A stretch of DNA of 64,000 nucleotides, taken from assembly GCF_032854445.1 (NCBI RefSeq), contig NC_088301.1, positions 53,123,187-53,187,186 on the forward strand, given 5' to 3'. A program made the position numbers and the translations under genes. This document shows, piece by piece, positions 33,301-45,300 of this stretch (its first letter is position 1; each line of letters starts with the position of its first letter). The notes beneath the pieces were generated by a model. It ran no database searches. It was not told the DNA's origin and saw only the letters and a program-made list of their open reading frames with translations. Source of the stretch: Liolophura sinensis. Taxonomy: Eukaryota > Mollusca > Polyplacophora > Chitonida > Chitonidae.

Positions 33301-36300
33301 GAAGTGAACATGATCGTAAATATGGAAAACTGTGTTGAGTGCTAGGGACAAAGGTCTGCAGTTCTAATACTGTATGAATCTGTCACTGTTCTTATTAAAT
33401 CATACAATTTCTCACATGGCTGATAGAGTTACTGCATGTTGATTTTGATTCTCTACATTTAGCAGTTTGAAGATGTTGGTGCATGGGATTGGGAAAAAAA
33501 ATTCAATAGGTTTCCTGCCAGGACGGCATGGATCCCTATAATTATTTCACAGTTAACTTAGAGGGCCACATCTAAAAAAATTGAAGATTCTGATCCTAAA
33601 CTTTAAAGCTGACAATCTGACTGTGCAACAAATTTAGAAAATTCAATGGAAAATGGTGCTTTCTAAGAGCTTTTATGCTTGTAAATGAAAGAAATTTGTT
33701 TGAAAACTTAACGTAGCTTTTAATTACTTGATTTAATACAGCTTGATTTGTTTGAATGCCCAACAGTTTGAGATCCGAAATATATTCCATAACAAAGATG
33801 GCCCTGGATATGGCCCTGACTTTGTTCTTCAGGGGAACTTACTAAAGGGTATACAGATTGTTAGGGTCACCGTCTCATGCAACATAGTAGTATCAATCCA
33901 ATTTAAAGATGACATAAGCATATGTACAGTACCACCAACTATTAAAAGTGTGCATGGTCACCAACGTGGAAAACAGGTTAATTAACTCTGAATTTTAATT
34001 AAATCAATGGGAAACTGTTACTTCTCTAAAACGCTTAAAATAAAATGTATCCATAAACTGAATGAAAGGCATGAAGAAAGGAAGAAACATAGTTGTCAGC
34101 CGATGTAATCACGTGTTGGAAACAAAGGATACTGTCTGCCTGTATGATGTAACCCATACACGGGTATCATAGTGGCCTTATATTAGACACTTCAGAAATT
34201 GCTAAATGGGGCTGACCACTCAGTGCAAATGTCTCCTCTAAAGACAAGGTGTGTATTACGAAGAGTGCCATGCTTCCTGTGCAAATATTTTTGTGTTACT
34301 CATGTGTGAAAAGGTCACTGCTGCTGCAAGTTTCAGTGTCACTACCGACATACTTTATCGACGATTTCGTTACAAGACGTTTGCATAAGGCGCCCCTTTG
34401 CTCCTATGACACAGGACATTGTGTGCTTGGGCATGTGGCGTTCTGCCAGCTTCTGTTTGATGCAGTCACATGTCCAAGCATGTGCAAGGTTTTACCCTGT
34501 CTTGGGTTCACAGGTTCTTAGTTGGGCTCGTAAACAGCATCATGACTGTCCGGTCATTTTGATTTGTCCAAACTTTGCCAATTGTCACGCTTAATGTATT
34601 TGAGAACATGTTGTCTCAGACTTCCATCATAAGTGATTAAAACTTGCGAACTAGTCAGACACTACTGTGTATAGGTTGATCGTTTAGAAGCACCATGCCT
34701 CCTGTGCTATGTGCAGTTACACCAGGCTTTAACCTACCAGGTTATCCTTCTGATGTGCATTCATATGCTACATCTATGAGAAAAGTAGCAGCTTGGGATA
34801 TATCTGAAGCAAGGTAATTTGGGTTTTTTTAGATCATAGGTCCTAAAAACTAGACTTGATGTAACTTTAAACTGGTGAAAGTGAATCATATGCTACATGT
34901 ACATGTAGGTAAAATATGTCTTTCATTTTTGTGCAGTGTTAGGTACAGATTTATTAACTAATTTTTTTTAGAAAAGGTCACATGTGGAATATGTGTTTTT
35001 CAGTATTGTTACCACTTTCTTGATTTTATTACTAAAGAAAACCTGGTAAAGCACCTGGTTTAACTATGCCATTATGACTTCCTAGTACTACAGTAAATAT
35101 TTTTGATGGACGGCAAGCTACATGCAGTTTTATCGTCTTACTTTTGTATATACATGTATTAAGCTCGCATGTGGCGAATACACGTGTTTCTTTTAAGTCA
35201 GTGAAATCTTCTAGACTTATTACTAAGGAATGCCTAGAAAAACATATGGCTTGATTGAATTGTACTGCATTGAACCTTGATTTTGCTTGTTTCAGCAGAT
35301 CTGTGGAAGTGTGTGAGACTATTATAAATGACATACATCTGCAAGTATTTGTAAAGATAATATTGTTCATCTTGTCTTATGCGTGTAGTTTTACTCTGAT
35401 GACTGAAAGGTGTTTTTCATATTGCTGTTAAGGTCGATCATAATCATGGATATGAAACCCAAGTAAATTCAGTGTTAAATTTTTATGTTGAAAGGATAAT
35501 CTATCCTTATTTTGTATGAGTCCTATACTCTTGGCCTACTGCCTGACATCAATTTTTTATCTTCATAATATAAATATAAAGAAACTTATATTTCAAAAAA
35601 ATCATTTTTGCAAAAACTGTAGAATCAATTTCTCATTACATTAATACCACAAATAGTGTAAGTATCTAATGTATAATGTAGTTGCTCAATTAAATAAATT
35701 CTGTTTTGATTTTTCCAGATTCAAAACTTTTATCAGATGGTTTGACAAAACATGTACATACTTACATTCTTTGTAACATTTACCTTTTGTACTATAGAAA
35801 ATCTGGAATCTAATACAAAAGACTACAGCAAGGGAGAGTGAAACTATAGCAACAACGAGAGTGAGACAGTTGGAAAATGATCACACATACAAAATTAAAC
35901 CTGGCCTCTATAGCCTTGTCTAATACCAATTTGTTCAAAGTGTTCATGTAAAGGCATAAAAAGTAGAATCTTATACATCCCTTAAAACTATGACTTAAGC
36001 AGATTAGGTAAAAAAAAGTGCAGGGATGTTAATAACAATTAAGATAGACATCACTGGTCAGTGGTATTCCTGGATGAAGTAGAGTGATTATAAGTCATCA
36101 ATGTGATGTTTCTTTGTAATAATTTTTATGTATCATACACTGTAATTAAATTTTTATGTATTACCTGAGTTCTGAATTCTACTTTAATTTTAAAAGACTT
36201 TAATACCTGAAGTGTGTCTAACATTATATATTTTCTGTGATTGTCAGTATACTGCAGCCTTCTGACCAGCTTACCTTGTTGCTTTCCTCTGTAGCTTTGA

Positions 36301-39300
36301 ACCTGCATGCCAAGATACATGTAATGTTGAGTTGTTGTAGGTTTAAAGAAAATTAAAGAAAGTTCTTGCACCTGTAGATGTACATATATGAAAAAGTTCA
36401 TAAACTCATTGCACAAAATATGACTTTTTGAATATGGAGTTCTACCTTATCAAAGATTTGGAGGTGATGAGTTCAGATTTTCTTGCAGGTACATGTATTT
36501 GCATTGTTTGATTAAATGAAAGGTGGCAAAAGCGTTTTTAGATGTCCTTTTATGATAGCATACCTGTGCATATACATCCATGTATATGTGTATGTACCTT
36601 TTACTTTCTTTTAATCATTATTTTTTGTTTAACAACCATTTCGGTGTTGTCAGTTATGGATGAGAATATTTGAACAGCTTTATACACAGTAGTACACATG
36701 GTTTTCTATTGGAACTTTATGTACTAGTGCCGTGTAAACCAAAAACTTCATGGATTATGGTTTCTATATTGTGCAATAAAAATGTGGAAATGTATTGAAT
36801 GGACAGCTACATGTTTTGATGGATAATTACATGTACTTATAAACATCTTTGTTTTCACAGACAGTTGAACTTCGTTGCAAATCTGATGACTGTGATATCC
36901 AGCCAGTGAAGAAGCCCAAAACTCCAAGGGTAAGTTTACAAGTATACCTCTTCCCTTACAGGCACTAAGCACAACAGCTCCACAAACATTAATACGGTAC
37001 ATGTATCTTAATAGATAATTGTTTATTTATTTATTTATTTGATTGGTGTTTTACGCCGTACTCAAGAATATTTCACTTATACGACGACGGCCATCATTAT
37101 GGTGGGTGGAAACCGGGCAGAGCCCGGAGGAAACCCATGACCATCTGCAGGTTGCTGGCAGACCTTCCCACTTACGGCCGGAGAGGAGCNNNNNNNNNNN
37201 NNNNNNNNNNNNNNNNNNNNNNNNNNNNNNNNNNNNNNNNNNNNNNNNNNNNNNNNNNNNNNNNNNNNNNNNNNNNNNNNNNNNNNNNNNNNNNNNNNNN
37301 NNNNNNNNNNNNNNNNNNNNNNNNNNNNNNNNNNNNNNNNNNNNNNNNNNNNNNNNNNNNNNNNNNNNNNNNNNNNNNNNNNNNNNNNNTTATGATGTCT
37401 TCTCCTCAAGTATACAGGTACCTATGAGTGTGACACCATTCTTTCACTGTAATCCTGTTCAATATTTAAAGTGCTGAGCAAAGCTTATTAAATGAATAAA
37501 CCAATTGGGATTCTCTCCCCTGAAAAATACTGAAAATCCCAAATATGTAGAACTGCTGATACAACAACAACATCTCTCGTCCATGAAACAAATAACGTCA
37601 GTTTAAAGCTTCCTACAAGAATAAATAGACACTGTACTGACAAACATTGACTTCATAAATTAACTAGTACGGTCTCAGATAACTTCTGTTAAAATTCATT
37701 AAAACATCAATATATGAAAACTTCTCTACGTTTAAATTTATTTCTCAAATCCTGCTTTCTTAAATCCTGCTACATAATAATCATTATACTTCTCCATCCC
37801 TCAAATCAGTGTGTCTTTTTGCATGATCATGTTTTAGGTCTGCCCAGAACTGTGAGATGTATGACATATGCATCTAACTGAATTTTTGGTCAATACCCAA
37901 GAAATTTTCAAAGCTATGATTTTTCTTTTTCTGTAGTGTTTACTCTATTTTTGATTTCTTCAAAATTCTTTGTTACATTAGACCTGTATACATACACACA
38001 AAATATTCTAAAGAATTTCCTTATCTAAAGAAATCAGATAATGGCTTTGTCTGCATACTTGAAAAATGCTTTGTGGGACATTCTGGACTCTTTTGCAAGT
38101 GTCTATTAAAGCACATGCCAATGGGAATGCAGATTCATATCTGCCAAAACCCATGCATGTCTTTCAGTCAAGAAGGAAAATATATCTGTTCTAGTATTTC
38201 CTGATTCTTGTTGGTCATGAATTTTACTACTGTAGGCCATTTGTACCAGAAAACTGGTACTTAGTTTTAGTGTCGTAACATATAAGAGCACCATATTAGT
38301 GACTCCAATGCACTGTAACAGTAATCTTTAAGTTGGTTGATCTCTCTGGGAGATTTCAGTGGAGACTGTACACCAGTAACAGCCCTACTTTTATATACAT
38401 GTACACTAGGTTAATCTTTCCATTTGGAATTGCCTGGGCATACATTTTTGAGTTTTAAAACTGCAGTGTCAAATTCTGCAGGCAGGGATACATGTACATA
38501 TATATTGATATAAGAAGGATTCACAACCAAGTGTTGTCTATTTAAAAAGTTTATCTTCTTCATCTTTTAGGAACTCCAAATCTAGTTTGTGTCCTGCCTG
38601 TAGCTCAGAGTATTGAATTACTTTGAAAAATTTTAAGTGGGTAGAGGCATGACTTGTTTTGATTTATCTTAAGGTAATTGTGTGGTCAAGTAATTGTTTA
38701 TAGGATATTAACAATGATACATACATCATGGACTCTTGCAGACTGACTTGGCTTATAGTGTGGAAGTGTTCTAATATACATATAATCAACACTTATTATG
38801 TAAAAATTGTCATTATAATATCTTCTTGTGAATTACCACAAGCCTCAGTTGCTAGTAATACCTAATACTGTTAATGAGTATTATGCTGGGGATTTATGCT
38901 GACTGTTGAGAATTTGAGTATGTGTCCATATACATGTAAACTATAATCTTCCCTACTCTTGACCTAAAACTTTGAATATTACCATACATATAAGATACTC
39001 ATTTGCCAGACTGTGAGAGTTCTATTCAACTTAGAAAAGTGTGTTCCGGGTTGTTTGGAAGGTGGAATCATACAAGTATCTCGCTGGAAAAAGTTTCAAC
39101 ATGAAAAAGTGATATTTAAGACTTGCTTTTCTAAAAATGCATTTAAGTAGGTACTATTTTGGAACATGTACAGCATGAATATTTAATCATTAGCTACTTC
39201 TTGCAGTATATTTTTGTTGTTAATGTACATGTAGAAGTATATTTGTCACTATCATTTGAGGTGTTTTTATTCATATATTGCTTGAAAGCTTAATCTACAA

Positions 39301-42300
39301 GTAAGATCCTCGTACATGTGACTAATGCACTTCTTAACAGTACATTAACATTGTAATTAGAGGTATATGTAGCCCTACATGTGTATGTAGGTGAAGGAGT
39401 GAGGAGTTCAAAGGCCACATTTTGGGATCTTTGGCCTAAGGATGTTTGGTATGTAAACATGAAACTCTCTATGGTAGTCATTTGTGTGCTATTTTGACAC
39501 AGGGATTGATTAATACGTTGAATGCATGTAGAGCATTCTAAGAGAATTTGAAGTCCACGTCATTTGTTTGGAAGTCTTTAGAGAGTAAGTCCCCGATAAA
39601 ACAACATTGAAAAGACTGGCCTCGCATCAACATTGTGTAAATGTTTGAAATGACGTTTCACATTGTTGTTGACTTGTGTGATAAAACGTGAGAAAAAATG
39701 CAGCCTTTGAATTCAGATTCAGTCTACAGTATCTGCCTGAGTGCCCCAGGTTGTCAGACCATGTTTTACATAATCTCCAGCAACTCTGATCTCAACTTCT
39801 TGTAGATATTCTTATAGATCTTCCTCGTAAAGAATTTAGATTGAAAACCATGAAAAAAATACCTGACTAACTCAGCCATATACATGTACATGTACATTTT
39901 ACATGTACATGTATACGGAGAGGTTGTTTTTAACTAAATTTTGTAAACTTTTGTGAATACATTTTAAGAAATTTCTGGTGATATAATAATTATTTTGTGA
40001 TTATAGTACATATATGTCTAATAAATGTCTAATTGGTGTGCAATTTAGGTCAAAGTTTACATGTATGTTCTTTGCAATTTACTTGATATGTACATGTACA
40101 GTATTGTATAGAGAAGGTACGTACATGTATTTATATATATATTTTCCATCATGATATGGCTAAAATTCTGTTGATGTTGCGTAAAGCCATCATCATTCAT
40201 TTATATATATTTTGATTGTTTATTACACTTAAATGCATACAGACTTGTCAGACTATTTTCTTCTTCTTTTTTTTTTTTGTTTTCTTCTTTTTTTTTTGGA
40301 CATGTACATCATTTAACCTGTAGTTGTCTTCATTGGTCCTTACAAATTAAGACTTAACAAAATTTAAAACAATTTTGACCTGTTTTTAAATATTGTAGCC
40401 ATTATTCAGATACAGATGTGATTGCATGTGACAGGAGACCATACTGGCAGATTTGCTGGCATGAAGTTTTATCTTCATGTAGCTAGTATTTTAGCCTGTC
40501 AGCAAGGTACTTAATAATCTGAAGAACAACTGAAGCAGACATTTTCTTGGACTGAAATACATGATAAAATTTTTGTTGTTAAACGATATATGAAACAATT
40601 TACTTCCTGATGAACAGTTTAGGATGTATGGGAAAAAAAGCTTTATTAAATTACCATTTTCCTAAGGTCCCAGTAGTCAGTCCAAAAATTAATAAGCCTG
40701 GGCCCTGTTTCTGGCCCAGGTACAATAATCGTACATACAGGACATTGGTATTGTAATAGTGATGTACAAAATATCATACCACAAATCCACTTTAAAAAAA
40801 AATGTTTTATGCTGCTTTGTGAAACTGGGCACAGTCGTGATAGCTATCAGAACAATACTGTTGGGGTGCAAGGTAAGCTTGTTCCCAGTTAGTTCAAATT
40901 GAAGGAAAATAATCATAAATTGGAGGGCCAAGAAAAGATATAAAATATGCCTCAGAAATGAATTTTTATATTTGGCATAAATTTCTTCAGTTTCCTTAAA
41001 ACCCTAATCTTCAGAGTTACTTTGGTAAATAGGAAGTACTGTAAAGGAAACAATGGAGTATTAGGGCCTAAAATAATAATAATAACATTGAGAAAATGCT
41101 TAGGGACATAGGACATTCTCTACAAGGACTAGTAGGGTGCCCAGGGTGAGCATAATGTGACTAGATGGTGTCATTGTTTTTGGAATATAAGTAAAGCACT
41201 GTGTAGTGGAGTTCAAACTCAGTTTTATGCATTCTGACAAGCAACTCGGGTAATGTCTGTGTCACTACTTCTGTTTGCAGGACCCAATGTCCCATCGAAT
41301 TATTGAGAAAAGGCGGCGGGATCGGATAAACAACTGTTTAGCTGACTTGAGCAGACTCATTCCAGCCAAATACATGAAACAGGTATATACAACACTCAAT
41401 TTTTTATTTAAAAGAAATTTTTTTTTAATATACTTCTCAAATTAATACTTTTAAAAAATATTTGATAGTGTCTTTTCAATAACGTAAAAGTAAACATCTT
41501 TTTTAAATCTTGGCAAATCAGCTCTTTTTTTTGTAAGTTTTATGGGTACAGATATATGTGTATATTTACACATTTTGTATCACAATTGACCAGAAATACA
41601 TTGTTTCATTTCTATATGCACACATCATTATAAGACCAGTTATCTTTACCTATACCATTAAAATGAAGATACATTAATTATGGCATTGTTTTTAGGAAGT
41701 AAATCATGTTTTTAAGGTGTTTTAATTATATTTAAATAGTATTTTACTAATATCAATATTTATTACAGCATGAAAAGTGTTCTTAGCTGTCAAGCATGTC
41801 ACAATATTGATAGCCAAGCCTTTTATGAAGGGTACACACAGTAGCTTGATTGTGATCAACAGGAGAGGCTAGCTCAATAGAAGAAAGGACAAAGGCCAAA
41901 GTTGGAGACGTCTTTTCTCTTCTCATCATCTGAACAGTAATCATAGATAGGACAGGGCCCTAGGTCACTGTTAACAAGCAACTTTTAACTCTGATGAATT
42001 AGATGTACTGTAATTCTTCAACCCTTTTGTATGTTTGCAAGGTGTTTATTCAAACATGTTCTTAAGGAGTTTTTCTGTGTATACTTATGAAATGACGCTT
42101 TTGTGAAGCTCCGAAATTCGCCAAAAAATGTAGTTTTGTGCCTAAATGGCACTGAAAGTTGCTCTTTCACATGCGAAACGGTTGAGGAATTAGGGTATAT
42201 GTAACTATCATGACTCAACTCTAGATTTACACCTAATTTAACTTTGACTTCATTTGACTTAATTCTCACATTATTAGAGCTGGGCTTTTATAGATCCACT

Positions 42301-45300
42301 GGGGACCTCACAGAGAGAAGCTGGTTGACCAAGTTTTAACTGGATACTAAATAGGGTACAAAGACATACATCAACTTGTACTTAAATGTTCATGTTTACT
42401 CCAAGGGCATGTTTAAGTTATGAAGACCAGCATGTATGCTGCTTTAACTAAGAGCAAACAAATGCTTAAAAACATGACCTAATCACATGTGAATGTCACT
42501 TTTAATATTAATTTTTACAGCTTTAAAGCTAATTGTTACCATGTAAAACTATGTTCACACTAACCCGGAAAGTCTCTCCATTGTCCGAACTGATTTTCGG
42601 GGACGATTATGTTTTTGGTAGGTTGCATTCACAGTCAAATTTCGGGCATGACATGGGTTACTTGCTTAGGCCTACGTGTATCGTATGGAACACTATAGCT
42701 GATCGATAATGCAGCAGTTCATGAATACAACCAGTGAGCAAGCTAGATTTAATTCTATCTATTTTTTTTTCAACGTGAAATATACCATATGGTTTTATCT
42801 AATAAATATCATGGGTACTCCATCGTGCTAAACCAAAAATCATGCATTTCTTTTTCACAACATCACCCTTTTCATACTGGTTGTGCAGAAGTTTATTGTT
42901 CTCAACTTCAGCAATCAGCAGTTTAACTCACTCGTTGCCTGATGCCATGGTTAGAGTGAAGTTATTTTGTAGGTCAACATTGTCAGTGCTGATTAGTCAG
43001 AAGTAAAATTCGATCACAATTTTCTTTCCTCGACAGAATAAAATGGGAGTGCAAGCCATCTGTCTGAATTCCTTATTGGGCACAAAATAGGTCACGTTTC
43101 ATGTGAACAGCTATACGTTTAGCACCATTTTCCATTTTTTTTTGGATCCATTTTCCACATAATTCATACGAAATTCAGTCTTTTCCGGCATAGTGTGAAC
43201 GTAGCTTTAAAGCAAAAGATGGAAGGAACATAATGATACACAATAACCTAACATATAACATAATCTTTCATCATAGCTATCGGTTTTAACCTCAAAATGT
43301 GTGCATAAGCACACCCTAAACAACCTTACCACATCTGGTTTCATCCTGGGGTGTCTTCTACATGAATTCTCACCTTAATATCACCGGTGAGAGTGGCACG
43401 TTTGTGACAATTAAAGGATGTGTGTGGCTGCTTAAAATGAACGCAAGATATTAAGGTAACACTGGAGGTAAACCATTAAATTGTCTTGTTGAATATTGTT
43501 CACAGAGCTGATATAGGGGATCCCAGAGGAGACTTGCGAATGTAACCGAACAACTGATATGTATTATTTTACCAAATTTATCTTATTACATTCATGAGCA
43601 AATATTAATCCTCTAACACACATGTAAGACAATACATGTAGATAACAAAAGAGTTTTTTGATTTGACAAAGGCATTTTGCCCACATATATGTACACAATC
43701 TGAAATTTATATTCTTGACCTCAGCTTGTGGAATCTTTCACATGTCATTAATCCTATTTGTGTACCAAATTTTCGCAACCAAATACAGAACTAAAATGTT
43801 GTAATGGTTCAACCTGGGTTCTCCTGTATTGCTTGTGTGTACATGTTTATGTACACTCCTTGCTCAATTTGCTTTTTTTAATGTGTGAATTTGCTGTTAC
43901 GTGTATATAGATATTATGCCACTTTTACATTAATAAACAACAGAAATAACATTGTACATTATTATATAAGTACAATGCACATATGCTTTTGCTCACATTG
44001 TTAAAAATATAAAACAGTAAGGAAATCCTTAATAACCGATGTCATTATCAATAAACAACACAGAAAATATGATAAAAAAGAAGAAATACTAAGATAAACA
44101 AGGAAAGAGGAAAAATATACCCAAAAATATACTTTCATGTATACATAACAAAAATATTAACACTTATAGACATGTATAGAGTAAATGTATGATTAATGGG
44201 ATATTATATGCCATTATATTAGTATCAATGTGATATATGTAATTACTAATGTTAAAAGTTTATTTTGAATTAGTTTAAAATGGCAGATGTTATTGGTATT
44301 AGTTATGTTTTCTTTTGGTAAAGGTGAGGCCAAATAAAAAAAAAAAAAAATATTAGAGGCAACAGCACCCATGAATGAAATTGCCCACTTAATACCACGA
44401 ATAACTTACAACATTTTTGTGTGAATCACCATTTCTGTATAAATTCTTCACATATCTGTCCCTTTTCAATATTAAGTAATAATGAAATTATTCAGGATAA
44501 TTTTGCCGCTAAAATGTTTTTTTTTTTTTTTTTTGATTGGCCTGTATTAAAACTTATAGACGTATATGGCCTGTATTAAAGGTAAATGTAGTTGTTACAT
44601 ATAGGTGGTGGCCCAGTGTCCAACCTTCTACCTTCTGGTATATTTCTTACCTGGGCAAGTACAAAAATTCCTGCAATCTAAGAGACCCAATTATTCTTAG
44701 CAGTCATCGGATACAAATTTATTCTTCTGCCTATCTTTTATTCAATCAAAATAGCTATCTTTAAGCAGATACCCTCATTTTCAGATCATAAAATAAAACA
44801 TTAAGCAATAATGAAGTTCATTTTCATCTTTAAGCGTCAATTTTATTGCACAAAAAAGTCAGGTCTTTAACATTTTAAGAAGTAAAAAATAATTTTAGCT
44901 TCAATAATACTAGGAAAGTAGTAGAGTGAACTTAGAAAAAATAAGAAGTGTAACAATTATTATAGAAAAATATGAATAATATGACCTAAAAACACACTGA
45001 TATTTGACTGTTCTAAAAATATCAAAACAATTATAGTAACTTCAGAATTTTAATAAATAGTGTACTATTGTGAATATTTACAAAATTGCTTAATGTTCTA
45101 TTTTATTTTAACAAATAACATAACCCTTGTTTCAGTTGTGTACCAATTTATTTGTAAATTTCATATGTACTCAGGTTATAGTTGGGAAAAGCTTGCACAT
45201 TTTTTGAAAACGTGTTCTCTGCTCAGCTTTGCTGAACAATAGTGACACTTTTTCCTAGAAACTTTCAACTTGTTTCATTAACCCTTTACAGAGATTAAAA

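Larger units (their letters stand above)
26455..34694 (+). other. Intron region of the cwo-like gene between exon 2 and first exon B
   Basis: Holds the retrotransposon remnant with its nested element, oligo-A runs at 28280 and 28650, SINE tails (29262-29310, 30160-30243, 31921-32046) and a minisatellite (30615-30990). The remainder is AT-rich. An open segment at 30347-30509 has weak splice signals and does not fit the surrounding phases, so I do not call it an exon. Confidence 0.6.
36930..41280 (+). other. Intron before the basic-helix 1 exon
   Basis: 4.35 kb. It contains a SINE cut by the N gap (37021-37389), TACATG-rich simple sequence near 39885-39915, a repeat tail (40151-40201) and a T-rich run near 40265-40300. 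No other gene seen. Confidence 0.6.

Noticed and set aside
33743-33985. 80-codon open frame preceded by an acceptor-like ATTTAATACAG.
   Set aside because: No donor gives a phase compatible with 35296 or 36861, and the sequence has no recognisable motif.
26398-36929. Direct splice of the 57-nt exon to 36861.
   Set aside because: It produces an in-frame TGA before the bHLH domain; inclusion of 35296-35344 resolves the phase.
37043-37477. Open frames on both strands spanning the N gap.
   Set aside because: They are open only because N bases cannot form stop codons; flanks are SINE sequence.
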